Source: Sulfurimicrobium sp963779055
Lineage (GTDB): Bacteria > Pseudomonadota > Gammaproteobacteria > Burkholderiales > Sulfuricellaceae
Length of the DNA: 64,000 nucleotides
Direction of reading: 5' to 3'
Assembly: GCA_963779055.1 (NCBI GenBank)
Contig: CAVZWN010000002.1
Location: forward strand, 186,001 to 250,000
Part shown: piece by piece, positions 34,072 through 43,728 of the stretch
How positions within the stretch are numbered: position 1 is the first letter of the stretch
Layout: every line of letters starts with the position of its first letter
The notes under the pieces: generated by a model
Told to the model about the DNA's origin: nothing
Databases searched by the model: none
The model's input: only the letters and a program-made list of their open reading frames with translations
Translations under genes and position numbers: made by a program

Positions 34072-35928
34072 CTATACAGCCTCTTCCAGCGCCATTTCCA
34101 GTTCCAGCCAGCTTTCTTCCAGTTGCGCGACCTGTGTTTCCAGGCTCTCGCGCCTTTGATTCAGGTCCTGAAGCAGCGTGGAATCGGGATTCTGGTACAT
34201 CCCCGGGTCGGCAAGCTGTGCGTTGATCGCAGCCAGATCCGCCTGGGCCTGGTGCAGCTCGGTTTCGAGCTTGCTTTTTTTCGATAGCAGCGCCTTTTTA
34301 CGCGGTGCATTCTCGCGCCGCGGCTTTTCTGCTGCAACTGACTCTGCAGGTGCGCAAACCGCCTGGCGGCGTGTCTCCACCCATAAGCGATAGTCCTCCA
34401 GATCCCCATCAAACAGCTTTACGGTGCCATCGGCCACCAGCCACAATTCGTCCGCCGTGGCACGAATCAGGCTGCGGTCGTGAGACACCAGCACCATCGC
34501 ACCGCCATACTCTTCCAGCGCCAGCGTCAGCGCATCGCGCATATCGAGATCGAGATGGTTGGTGGGCTCGTCCAGCAGCAGCAGATGGGGCTTTTGCCAC
34601 GCCAGCAGGCCCAGGGCCAGGCGGCTTTTTTCGCCACCGGAGAAACTTGCGACCGGGCGGTCCTCGCGCTCGCCCGCCAGGCCGAAACGTCCCAGAAAAT
34701 TGCGCAAGTCCTGCGTCGTGGCCTGCGGCGCGATCCGCATCAGATGCTCCAGCGGGGTGGCGGTGCTGTCGAGATGCTCCAACTGGTGCTGGGCGAAATA
34801 GCCGATACGCAGATCGGGTGCGGTTTCACGGCTGCCCGATGAAGGCTGCAACTCGCCCACCAGCAGCTTGATCAGGGTGGATTTACCCGCTCCGTTGGGC
34901 CCCAGCAGGGCAATACGGGCACCGGAGCGCAGCACCAGATTGATATTCTCCAGCAGCGTCTTGTCGCCGTATCCGCAACCGGCTTGCTCCAGCTTGATCA
35001 GGGTGTCCGGACTGCGTTCAGGGGCTTCGATTTCCAGTTCGAAATGGCCGTGATCCACATGCGACGGCGCGATGCGCTCTAGCCGTTCCAGCGCCTTGAC
35101 ACGGCTTTGCGCCTGCTTGGCCTTGCTCGCCTTGGCGCGGAAGCGGCGGATGAAATCCTCGAGATGGGCGATCTTCTCCTGCTGCTGCGCAAAAGCCTGG
35201 TTCTGCTGCACGGCGCGCTCGGCCCGGGTGCGCTCGAAGTCGTCGTAGCTGCCGCTATAAAGGTCGATGATCTGGTCATGAACATGGGCAATGCGGTTGA
35301 CGCAGGCATTGAGGAATTCCCGGTCATGCGACACCAGCAGCACACTGCCGGGATAGCGCGCGAGATACTGCTCCAGCCACAGGATAGCTTCGAGATCGAG
35401 GTGGTTGGTGGGTTCGTCCAGCAGCAGCAGGTCGGCACGGCGCATCAGCGCGCGCGCCAGGTTGAGGCGCATGCGCCAGCCGCCGGAGAAGCTGCTCACC
35501 GGGCGCGTCAGCTGTTCATTGGTAAACCCCAGGCCATTGAGCAATTGCGCGGCGCGGGATGGCGCAGCGTAGCCCTCGATGGCCTCGAAGCGATGCTGGG
35601 CCTCGAACCATCCGGCATCATGCACCTCGCGTTGCAGGGTTTGCTCCAGCGCGCGCAACTCGCTGTCACCGTCGAGCACGAACTCCAGCGCGGCGCGCTC
35701 GGAATTGTCGATTTCCTGCTCGACGAAAGCCAGGGTCTTGCCTTGCTGGAAAGCAATCTCGCCGCCATCGGGACGGATCTCGCCACGGATCAGGCGGAAC
35801 AGGGTGGATTTGCCGCAGCCGTTCTTGCCCACCAGGCCGACGCGCTGGCTGGCAAAGATCTGCAAATTGGCATTCTGTAGCAGCGGAACGCCGCTCTGGT
35901 AATAAATCAGGTTCTGGATCGATAACAT
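34072..35928 (-). CDS. ABC-F family ATPase (YheS/Uup-like)
   Basis: 618 aa. Soluble tandem ABC protein acting at the ribosome rather than in transport. Domain 1: 'VGLVGKNGCGKSTLFRL', 'SFSGGWRMRLNLARAL', 'LLLDEPTNHLDLEAI'. Linker with basic arms (residues ~240-300). Domain 2: 'IALLGPNGAGKSTLIKLL', 'SFSGGEKSRLALGLL', 'LLLDEPTNHLDLDMR'. C-terminal coiled coil (residues ~540-618). No membrane segments. Start at 35928 (MLSIQNLIYY); 35973 would add 15 atypical residues. Confidence 0.92.
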   Translation of the reverse strand: MLSIQNLIYYQSGVPLLQNANLQIFASQRVGLVGKNGCGKSTLFRLIRGEIRPDGGEIAFQQGKTLAFVEQEIDNSERAALEFVLDGDSELRALEQTLQREVHDAGWFEAQHRFEAIEGYAAPSRAAQLLNGLGFTNEQLTRPVSSFSGGWRMRLNLARALMRRADLLLLDEPTNHLDLEAILWLEQYLARYPGSVLLVSHDREFLNACVNRIAHVHDQIIDLYSGSYDDFERTRAERAVQQNQAFAQQQEKIAHLEDFIRRFRAKASKAKQAQSRVKALERLERIAPSHVDHGHFELEIEAPERSPDTLIKLEQAGCGYGDKTLLENINLVLRSGARIALLGPNGAGKSTLIKLLVGELQPSSGSRETAPDLRIGYFAQHQLEHLDSTATPLEHLMRIAPQATTQDLRNFLGRFGLAGEREDRPVASFSGGEKSRLALGLLAWQKPHLLLLDEPTNHLDLDMRDALTLALEEYGGAMVLVSHDRSLIRATADELWLVADGTVKLFDGDLEDYRLWVETRRQAVCAPAESVAAEKPRRENAPRKKALLSKKSKLETELHQAQADLAAINAQLADPGMYQNPDSTLLQDLNQRRESLETQVAQLEESWLELEMALEEAV

Positions 35929-35990
35929 GGCGCGATCATACCAGAATGGGCTAGGATGCCGCCTGAAGAGCAACTCATGGAGAAATCGGC

Positions 35991-36569
35991 ATGAACAAAA
36001 TTTACGTCTGGGACCTGCCCACCCGGCTGTTTCACTGGAGCCTGGTTGCGCTGGTGGCTTTTCAGTGGCTAAGCGGCGAACTGGAAGACGAGTTTCTGGA
36101 GCTTCACCTGCTGGGCGGCTACGCCATTCTTGCCCTGGTGGCCTTCCGCCTGCTGTGGGGCTTCGTTGGCGGCAAATATGCGCGTTTCAGCAGCTTCCTG
36201 CTCGGCGTAACACCGACACTGGAGTATGCCCGCAAGCTGCGCGACAACGCCGCGCCGCGCTATCTGGGCCACAACCCGCTGGGCGGCTGGATGATCGTGG
36301 CCTTGCTCGCCACGCTCGCGCTGCAGGGCGTCACCGGCCTGTTTGCCAGCGACGATGTCATGACCAGCGGGCCGCTGCGCAGCCTGGTATCCGATCGGAT
36401 GAGTGAACTGCTGACCGAACTCCACGAAGGCAGCTTCAATGTGCTGCTGACGCTGGTGGTGTTGCACGTGGCCTCGATCCTGGCGCACCGGCTGTTCAAG
36501 GGCGAGGATCTGGTGCGCCCGATGCTGACCGGCTACAAGGACTCCGACGAGGCATCGAAGAAGCAGTAA
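35991..36569 (+). CDS. Cytochrome b561-family membrane protein
   Basis: 192 aa. Four predicted TM helices with heme-ligand His in 'DLPTRLFHWSLVA', 'LHLLGGYAILAL', and 'LHVASILAHRL'. N-terminus 'KIYVWDLPTRLFHW' is nearly the same as that of the cytochrome at 59124-59996, so the two are paralogs. Good RBS ATGGAGAAAT. Its 3' end overlaps the convergent GGDEF gene by 37 bases. Electron-transfer partner unknown. Confidence 0.85.
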   Translation: MNKIYVWDLPTRLFHWSLVALVAFQWLSGELEDEFLELHLLGGYAILALVAFRLLWGFVGGKYARFSSFLLGVTPTLEYARKLRDNAAPRYLGHNPLGGWMIVALLATLALQGVTGLFASDDVMTSGPLRSLVSDRMSELLTELHEGSFNVLLTLVVLHVASILAHRLFKGEDLVRPMLTGYKDSDEASKKQ

Positions 36570-39196
36570 TTGTTGCGTCCCCGCTGCTTGGCCTCGTACA
36601 TCGCATTGTCGGCAAACTTCACCAGTTTGTCGCAGTCATCGGTGTCCTGCGGATAAAAAGTGATACCGATACTGGTGCTGGCACTCAACTCATGGCCGTC
36701 CAGCAAGAAAGGCTGCTCAAAAACAGCGATGATTTTGCGTGCGACAACACTCGCGCTTTCCCGATTCTCCACCTGGGGCAGCAGGACGGTAAACTCGTCC
36801 CCGCCCAGGCGCGCCACGGTATCGCTTTCACGCACACAGGCGCGGATGCGATTTGCGGCCTCCTGTAGCAGCAGGTCACCGACATGGTGGCCCAGGGTGT
36901 CGTTGACGGTCTTGAAGCGGTCCAGATCGAGATACATCAGCACCGCCGGATAATGACCACGCCGCGCCTGCACCAGCAAATGCTGCAGGCGGTCGTAGAA
37001 AAGGACACGATTGGGCAGGTCGGTCAGGGCATCGTAATGCGCCAGGTGCTGGATATGTGCTTCGGTGGCTTTCTGCGCGCTGATGTCTTCGAGAATGGAA
37101 ATAAAATGCGTCACTTCCCCGCCCGTATCGCGAATCGGCGTGATGGTCTGCTGCACCGTGAACTCCGTGCCATTCTTGTGCTTCTCCACGGTTTCACTGC
37201 TCCATACATCGCCAGCGGTGATGGCCTGCCACAGCTTCTGGTAATACTCCGCACTCTGCTTGCCGGACTTGATGATGCGCGGAGTCTCGCCGATGGCCTC
37301 CTGCTGCGAGTAGCCGGAAAGCCGGGTAAAGGCATGATTCAGCCACTGGATGCGCCCGCGCCGGTCGGTAATGAACACCGCATTACCAGCAGAAGCCAGG
37401 GCCGTGCCGAGCAAGCGCAGTTGCTGCTGGTCAATGGCCATTTCCAGCGCGATGCAGATCCGTCCGGCAATCATGCTGAGGCGCTGCACCGTGACGGGGT
37501 CGTCGAAAGCCCGTTCCTGACGTGAATACAGGACGAAAACACCATACACCTCGGCGCGGATAATCAGCGGAATACCAATAACCGTCTTCAGGCCGAATCG
37601 CTCGGCAGCCTCGCGCCACGGCCTGAAGGCAGGGTCGGAACAACGGAACGCCTGGGTCTGGCCAAACCGGATGGTCAGACCGGCCGGGCCATGCCCCTGG
37701 GGCGTATCGTCCCAGCGCACACCGACTTTCTCCAGCTCGCGAAGATAGGCATCCTCCTCCCCGCCGCTGGCGGAGATGGAAATCTCGCCGCTGGCTTCCT
37801 TGTGCCCGACCCAGACAAAATGGCACCCCATCAGGCGCGCCACTTCGCCGCAGATGAAACCAAGCAGGCCGGGCAGCGGCAGGCCGCGCAGCACCTGCTG
37901 GTCGATTTCATTGAAAAGCGTATCCAGCGCCTGCAACTGCACGCGCTCGGTCACATCGGCAAGGGTCAATAACAGCCCGTCGACCTTGCCGTTCACATTC
38001 GTAACCGGCGAGAGTTTCCAGTCCCAGTAGGTCACCCGCCGTTCAGGCTGGCCCGGATATTCGAATGGCCGGGCATAGGCGGCATAGGGCTCGCCGCTTT
38101 CCAGCACGCGCCGGAAAATGGCCTCGTTTTCTGTATTGGGGTAAAGCTGGAAGTGGTTTTTCCCGACAAAAAAATCCGGTGTGCGCCCTTGGTCGGCCGC
38201 GGCGTAGTTTTCATTGACCCGGATAAAATTGAAATCGGTATCGAGATAGGCAACCAGCGCATGAATGTTGGAAAAAATCCGTTCCATCAGCTGATTGGTC
38301 AGCTGCAGCTCATGTGCCGTGGTACGGTAGCGCGCCTCACTCTGTAGCAGCGCCTTGCCCTTGCGATTCAGATAGCTTCCGAGAGCAAAGAACATGGCCA
38401 GCACCGCGGCCATCCAGACCAGCGCCAGCGAGGGCACCATGAAGTTACGGCCATAATCGACGTGCAGGCCGGCCATCGCCAGCAGAAACAGTCCGTTGGG
38501 AATAATCAGCACCACCGGCACGATAAAGCGCAGCAATACCCCGCCAGGCCCCTTGCTGAGCAGGAGGGCAGAAAGCCCCTGATCCGGACGCAAAAACAGC
38601 ACACCCAGGCCCAGCAGCAGAAAGCCCAGTGCTGCCGGCAAAGCCATGCCCGGCACCATCAAGCCTGCGGGCAATGCGCTGGCGCGGAAAATCACTCCGA
38701 TTACGGCCTGAAGCGAGAGAACCACCACCGCCAACGCAAAGGCCTGGGCAATAGAGGCCCGGCGCGCACCGGGGCGCGCCATGATCAGCAACGCCACACC
38801 CAGCAGCATGAGGCCCAGTATCGCATGGGGCAGGATACGCCCCGCGACACGAGCAGGCTCAGCCAGCAGCAGCAGTGCCATTCCCTCCTGAACACCGGAA
38901 CTGAAATTGAGCCAGGCCTCCGCCAGGCCGAGCACGCCCAGCAGCAGCACCGCAGCAGCCGGCACTGCCGCCAGCGAAGCCGTCCCTGGCTTGCGCAGCA
39001 GCCACAGGGCCGCACTGGCCGCCAGCAGGAGAAGGGCCGTCGGAACCGGCAGGGGCGGTTCGCCAGCCACAAATGAGGTGAGGAAGGGCTTTTCAAGCCA
39101 CCAGCCCAGCAGCGCCAGCACGCTGAGCAGGACTGTCAGGCCGCAGGCAAGCGCCGTCAGACGAGAAGAATATGTTTTACCGGCTGCAGCGGCCAT
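36533..39196 (-). CDS. Membrane PAS-GAF-PAS diguanylate cyclase
   Basis: 887 aa. Residues 1-290: eight or so TM segments of a MASE-like sensor module. About 305-425: PAS ('IFSNIHALVAYLDTDFNFIRVN'). About 440-590: GAF ('GLLGFICGEVARLMGCHFVWVG'). About 600-720: PAS/PAC. About 730-885: GGDEF, with active 'RLGGDEF' and an inhibitory I-site RxxD ('RESD') five residues before it. Makes c-di-GMP and is probably product-inhibited. No EAL domain. Confidence 0.93.
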   Translation of the reverse strand: MAAAAGKTYSSRLTALACGLTVLLSVLALLGWWLEKPFLTSFVAGEPPLPVPTALLLLAASAALWLLRKPGTASLAAVPAAAVLLLGVLGLAEAWLNFSSGVQEGMALLLLAEPARVAGRILPHAILGLMLLGVALLIMARPGARRASIAQAFALAVVVLSLQAVIGVIFRASALPAGLMVPGMALPAALGFLLLGLGVLFLRPDQGLSALLLSKGPGGVLLRFIVPVVLIIPNGLFLLAMAGLHVDYGRNFMVPSLALVWMAAVLAMFFALGSYLNRKGKALLQSEARYRTTAHELQLTNQLMERIFSNIHALVAYLDTDFNFIRVNENYAAADQGRTPDFFVGKNHFQLYPNTENEAIFRRVLESGEPYAAYARPFEYPGQPERRVTYWDWKLSPVTNVNGKVDGLLLTLADVTERVQLQALDTLFNEIDQQVLRGLPLPGLLGFICGEVARLMGCHFVWVGHKEASGEISISASGGEEDAYLRELEKVGVRWDDTPQGHGPAGLTIRFGQTQAFRCSDPAFRPWREAAERFGLKTVIGIPLIIRAEVYGVFVLYSRQERAFDDPVTVQRLSMIAGRICIALEMAIDQQQLRLLGTALASAGNAVFITDRRGRIQWLNHAFTRLSGYSQQEAIGETPRIIKSGKQSAEYYQKLWQAITAGDVWSSETVEKHKNGTEFTVQQTITPIRDTGGEVTHFISILEDISAQKATEAHIQHLAHYDALTDLPNRVLFYDRLQHLLVQARRGHYPAVLMYLDLDRFKTVNDTLGHHVGDLLLQEAANRIRACVRESDTVARLGGDEFTVLLPQVENRESASVVARKIIAVFEQPFLLDGHELSASTSIGITFYPQDTDDCDKLVKFADNAMYEAKQRGRNNYCFFDASSESL

Positions 39197-39221
39197 GCGT
39201 CATACCAGCACTAAAAGTGAC

Positions 39222-39252
39222 AAAAGTCGGTTATGGCACAAGGGCATAACCG
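39222..39252 (-). terminator. Intrinsic terminator of regBA
   Basis: 8-bp perfect stem (CGGTTATG at 39228-39235 with CATAACCG at 39245-39252), 9-nt loop, followed on the minus strand by ACTTTTG. It lies 30 bases after the regA stop. Confidence 0.5.
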
Positions 39253-39281
39253 TAAAAGCGGATTATACCGTCACCTTGCAG

Positions 39282-39839
39282 CTATTCGCGCACCGGATGC
39301 TTCCCCAGCTTGCGCTGCAGGGTGCGGCGATGCATCTTGAGCGCGCGTGCGGTAGCCGAAATATTCCCCTGATGCTCCGCCAGCACGCGCTGGATATGCT
39401 CCCATTCGAGCCGGTCCACCGAGAGCGGCTGCGGCGTGACCGGCATTTCCTCGTCGCCCCCCTCGCGCTCGAAAGCCGCAATGATCTGGTCCGCGTCAGC
39501 CGGCTTGGCGAGATAATGGGTGGCGCCCAGCTTGATGGCCTCGACTGCCGTGGCAATGCTGGCGAAACCGGTGAGCATCACGATGCGTGTTTCCTCATCC
39601 AGCTCCTTCAGGCGCTTGACCAGAACCAGTCCGGAGGGGCCGGGCATTTTAAGGTCCACAATGGCGAATTCCGGCGGGCTGGCTTCTGCCAGGGCCAGCG
39701 CCGTCTCTACTTCGTTCGCCACCGTCACTTCGAAACCGCGCCGGGTCAGGGCCTTTTTCAGCACGCGGCAGAAAGTTTCGTCATCGTCTACCAGCAACAG
39801 GCTGGGATGCTCGTCGTGAATCTGGGTTTCATCCATCAT
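39282..39839 (-). CDS. regA: Response regulator of the RegA/PrrA/ActR family
   Basis: 185 aa. Receiver domain with phosphorylated Asp in 'FAIVDLKMPGPSG', 'DDDETF' acidic pocket, 'MLTGFASIATAVEAIKLGATHYLAKP' (alpha4-beta5). Short Pro linker, then a Fis-type HTH 'GNISATARALKMHRRTLQRKLGKH', characteristic of RegA, PrrA, ActR and RegR. Downstream of regB by 24 bases. Family members control respiration, carbon and nitrogen genes by redox state and bind GCGNC-Nx-GNCGC; such boxes lie at 41285-41314 and 46781-46810. Confidence 0.93.
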   Translation of the reverse strand: MMDETQIHDEHPSLLLVDDDETFCRVLKKALTRRGFEVTVANEVETALALAEASPPEFAIVDLKMPGPSGLVLVKRLKELDEETRIVMLTGFASIATAVEAIKLGATHYLAKPADADQIIAAFEREGGDEEMPVTPQPLSVDRLEWEHIQRVLAEHQGNISATARALKMHRRTLQRKLGKHPVRE

Positions 39840-39863
39840 GATTCGATCCTTCGCTAGTCGATT

Positions 39864-41219
39864 TCAGCTTGTCAGCAGTTTTTTCAGGGGTAAGGATACC
39901 CGGGTCACCGCGCCGCCGCCTTCGCGGTTGAGCAGCACCACTTTGCCGCCAAAGCGCTCAATGGTGGCGTTAGCCAGAAAAAGCCCGATGCCGAAGCCAT
40001 GCCCCTTGGTGGTGTAGAAAGGCTGCCCCATGCGTTGCTGCACTTCCGGAGCAAGGCCTGGTCCGCGATCGAAAATTTCCAGCTCCAGCGCCTGATTCTG
40101 CCAGCGGCCGAGAGCTTCCACACTCTGGGGAGAAGCATCAGCCGCATTATTAAGCAGATTTTGCAAAGCCTGCGTCAGGGTCTGATCGGCAATGATCTGC
40201 GGTGCGGGCAGCTCACCCTGCCATTCTGCCTTGACTTCAACACCCGGCCTGACCAGCTGCCATTTTTCGAGCAGTTCAGCCAGATATTCATCCAGCGGCT
40301 GTGCCACGGCGTCCTCGGCGCGCCCCTGCCCGGCGGCGGCGAGCATGTTGGAGAGGATATGCTTGCAGTTATCCACCTGTTGCCGCAGCAAGCGCAGGTC
40401 TTCCACCAGTTCAGGCTCTCCGGCATATTCCTGCTGCAGTTCGGTGGTTACCACCGCCATGGTTGCCAGCGGCGTCCCCAGTTCATGAGCCGCCCCCGCA
40501 GCCAGCGTGCCCAGCGCCACGATGCGCTCATTGCGCAGGGTTTCCTCGCGCGCGGCGGCCAGCGTCCGGTCGCGCTCCTTGACTGCATTGGCCATGCGCA
40601 CCACGAAAAAGGCGATGAGGAAAGCGGAAAGCACAAACGTCAGCCACATGCCGGTGAGATGCAGATAAACCGCCGTGCTGAAATCGCCATTCCTGGGCAT
40701 GAGCGGATAGTAATTGAACATCAGCAAGGTGTAACAGGCAGCCGTCAGTGCCGCCATGGACCAGGTGTACACAGCAGGAAGCGTGATTGCGGCAATCACC
40801 AGGGGCACCAGATAGTAGGAAACCAGCGGGTTGGTCGAGCCCCCGGCGTAATACAGCAGCACCGTGATGGCAAAGATATCCACCAGCAACTGGGCAAAAA
40901 ACTCCCCGTCCACCACCGGCCAGGGCCGGCGCAGGCGCCACCAGGTCAGCAAGTTGACCAGCGTCAGCAAGGCGATCACCGAGAGCAGGGGCGGCAGCGG
41001 CAAAGGCAGCTCCAGCAGGCGGATCGCCATCACCCCGGTCAGCAGCAGGACGGCGATGGTAAAACTGCGCAGAACGAGAATACGGCGCAAATTACTGCTG
41101 GAGGGCGCCGGCAAAGGCGCGTCGTGTCTGAACATCCAGTAAAAATCCTCTAAAACCTGCTGAATTGTAAACGCAAGCCGGGGCTTTGTGCGCTGCGGCA
41201 TTTCGCCACGGAAGGCCAC
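39864..41219 (-). CDS. regB: Redox-sensing histidine kinase RegB/PrrB/ActS type
   Basis: 451 aa from 41219, or 423 aa from ATG 41135, which fits the family better. Six TM helices (residues ~50-200) with the quinone-sensing loop 'GGSTNPLVSYYLVPL', close to the RegB GGxxNPF signature. H-box 'LAAGAAHELGTPLATMAV' and HATPase motifs 'NNAADASP', 'DRGPGL', 'GHGFGIGLFLANATIE'. Forms an operon with regA and is divergent from the first TonB receptor. Confidence 0.92.
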   Translation of the reverse strand: MAFRGEMPQRTKPRLAFTIQQVLEDFYWMFRHDAPLPAPSSSNLRRILVLRSFTIAVLLLTGVMAIRLLELPLPLPPLLSVIALLTLVNLLTWWRLRRPWPVVDGEFFAQLLVDIFAITVLLYYAGGSTNPLVSYYLVPLVIAAITLPAVYTWSMAALTAACYTLLMFNYYPLMPRNGDFSTAVYLHLTGMWLTFVLSAFLIAFFVVRMANAVKERDRTLAAAREETLRNERIVALGTLAAGAAHELGTPLATMAVVTTELQQEYAGEPELVEDLRLLRQQVDNCKHILSNMLAAAGQGRAEDAVAQPLDEYLAELLEKWQLVRPGVEVKAEWQGELPAPQIIADQTLTQALQNLLNNAADASPQSVEALGRWQNQALELEIFDRGPGLAPEVQQRMGQPFYTTKGHGFGIGLFLANATIERFGGKVVLLNREGGGAVTRVSLPLKKLLTS

Positions 41220-41233
41220 TTTGCGTAAAAAAA

Positions 41234-41247
41234 ACGATCCTGATCAA
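41234..41247. promoter_or_regulatory. FNR/CRP-type half-conserved site
   Basis: ACGAT-CCTG-ATCAA matches TTGAT-N4-ATCAA at 8 of 10 positions. A comparable 8-of-10 site lies at a similar distance (37 versus 40 bases) before the RegA boxes of the second operon. Confidence 0.4.
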
Positions 41248-41282
41248 GTTTTTTCAACAACCCGCTGAAGCACACAAATCAA

Positions 41283-41346
41283 GTGCGACACATTGTCGCG
41301 CGACGCTATGCCGCATTTTTTCGGGGAACTTTTGCCTTTAACATTC
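41283..41346 (+). promoter_or_regulatory. Shared promoter block with tandem RegA boxes (operon 1)
   Basis: Two abutting boxes fit GCGNC-N5-GNCGC: 41285-41299 (GCGAC-ACATT-GTCGC) and 41300-41314 (GCGAC-GCTAT-GCCGC). They are followed by CGGGGAACTTT, whose GGAACTT looks like an ECF-sigma -35, and by TTTAACAT. About 53 of 64 bases match the block at 46779. It lies between regB and the receptor gene, so it could control both. Confidence 0.7.
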
Positions 41347-41416
41347 AACCTCCGAATTCAAGACATGCACATCCTTTTGTCATTATTCAAAAAAATATCT
41401 TCTGAGGAGAAGAACA

Positions 41417-43710
41417 ATGCTACCCAATGTACGCCCGATCAGCCGGATCATCGCGCTTCTTTGCGCCGGAACAGTAGGAAACGTTTTTGCCGCCACGGTT
41501 CCTGATACCACGCAGAAAATGAACGAAGTGGTGGTCACCTCGACCACCATTGACGACCGTTTTGCCTCCAAGCGCGACGAGCCTTCGAGTGTCCATGTGA
41601 TCAGCGGCCAGACAGTGGACGAGAAACGGCCGGAAAACATGATCCAGCTTCTTCAGTCCATTCCGGGCGTCACCGCCGATCTTTCCAGCGGAGACGAGAT
41701 CAAGATCAAGCTGCGCGGCATCGAGAATCAGCGCTACATGGGTGAAAAACCAGGGGTGGCGATTGTGATTGACGGCGTGCCGGTATTCGAGCGCACTGGC
41801 AAGGTCAACGTTGATCTCGACAATATCGAATCCATCCGCGTGATCAAGGGCGGCGCCTCCTACCTCTTTGGCGAGGATGCACTGATCGGGGCAGTGATCA
41901 TCACCACCAAACGCGGCGCCAAATACAAAGGGGTGACCGTAGCGGCGGATGTGGGCTCATACGACTACAACCGGCAACTTGTGCGCGTTGGGTTCGCCAA
42001 TGACTGGGGCAGCGGACACATTCAGTCAACGGAGCGGAAAGGTGACGATTACTACTGGCAGTCGGGGTACAAAACCAGTTACATGGATGGCAATCTGCGA
42101 ATGTTCCTTTCGGACACGTCGGATCTGACTTTCGGTTTTGAGAAATCTGACCGCATGAAGGATAAGCACGGCTCGGTAAAGGGTGCGACTCAGGCAGATC
42201 TTGACCCGACCGGGAGCATCGGCCGGGACTATACCCGGAAATATGATGTCGAGCTGCAAAAGCTGAACATGACTTATTCGAAAGATCTGTCCGCAACCAG
42301 CAACATCCTGGCAACAGCCTATGAATACCGCGACCAGACTTACTATTGGTCCTCACCCCAGCGGGTAGCCGCTGACTGGCCAGGCAATCAGCGATTCCGC
42401 TCCGGGCGCCCAGGAACTTTATACCACCAACAATAACTACAACCAGATCCAGCGCGGGATGAAGGGCGAGTGGCGAGATTCATCCGGCAGCCTGGGCTGG
42501 CTGACCGGTCTGGACCTGCGGCGCAACAAATACGAGAACTACAACACGGCCAGGGTGGATTACTGTGGCAGGGTAGACTACGTCCCGCCATATACCTGCT
42601 CTGCAGCCAATCTGGTGCGGGCCGGCGAGGTGTTTACCGATAGCGTCACCGACGAGGCTATCAATGCCATTTACGGCGAATTGAAATTTGTACCGGCTCC
42701 GCGCTGGACGCTGACCGCGAATGGCCGTTATGACAATCTTGTTCTGGATTATGCAACGAACCAGACTCGCGAGATCACCACCCCCTTCACCCGCAGCAAA
42801 ACCTTTAACGTAACATCATGGCGCGGCGGAGCGAACTACGCCGTCAACAATGATATGGATTTGTTCGGCAATGTCTCCACGGGTTTCCGTGCGCCTACGG
42901 CTGAGCAACTCTATAACGGCAGCGTTTCGCCAACCAGCACCAAGGTGGCAAACAACGAAAACCTTAAACCGGAGCAGGCGATCAACATGGAGCTGGGCGC
43001 GCGGGCGAGAACCAGTCTGTTCGGTGTGCCGTACGAAGTCGAAGCCGCCGTGTATCAGGTCGATCGCAAAGACTACATCATGAGCACCGTCGGCCAGTAC
43101 AGCGCCTCCACCACTACCGTTCAGGAAATGTATGACAACATCGGCGGCGTGCGCAATCGCGGCTTCGAGCTTTCCCTGAAAAGCGACCGCCAGCGCGAGT
43201 ACACCCTGGACATGGCCTACAGCTACATCCAGGCCGTGTTCACCAGCTACGAAAATTTTTATCAAACCCTGGGCAGCCCCTATGTTCCCAGCCCGGTTCT
43301 GGTGCACTTCAATAACACCGGCAACTCGGTGCCGCGCGTGCCGCGCCACAGCCTGAACACAACTGCAGGCTGGCAACCCAGTGAACGCTTCCGCCTGGCG
43401 CTGGAAATGGACACCAAATCCTGGTCCTGGGCGGATGAAATCAATCAGGAAAAAATGCCGGGGCGCACCTTGTTCAATCTGCACGCCAATTACGACATCC
43501 GGGATAAAGGGCCGCTGGGCGCCAAGTGGTCGCTGTTCGCCAGGGTCAACAACCTGTTCGACCACAAGTACTGGTCCAGCACCCGGGGCACGAACGATGC
43601 ATCCAACTATCTGACAGGCGCGTATGACGACAGTCTACAATGCCGACGATCTGTCGATCGTCGTCGGCAAGCCGCGCACATGGATTGCCGGCGTGTCCGC
43701 AACCTTCTAA
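41417..43710 (+). pseudogene. TonB-dependent receptor 1, two +1 frameshifts
   Basis: Restored length 763 aa. Signal peptide ending 'GNVFAAT', TonB box region 'MNEVVVTS', plug domain (residues ~45-160; 'IPGVTADLSSGDEIKIKLRGI', 'VDLDNIESIRVIKGGASYLFG'), then the 22-strand barrel; last residues 'TWIAGVSATF' with terminal Phe. Frame shifts by +1 near 42407 and again near 43634. Removing the two bases gives an intact receptor, so sequence error is likely. Strong RBS GAGGAGAAG. It heads an operon with the DUF4198-like, polyferredoxin and DsbD-like genes. Substrate unknown; metal complex inferred. Confidence 0.85.
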
Positions 43711-43728
43711 ACGGCAATCGGAGAAATC

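Noticed and set aside
36533..36569. Fusion of cytochrome b561 and GGDEF genes
   Set aside because: The genes are on opposite strands and only overlap at their 3' ends.
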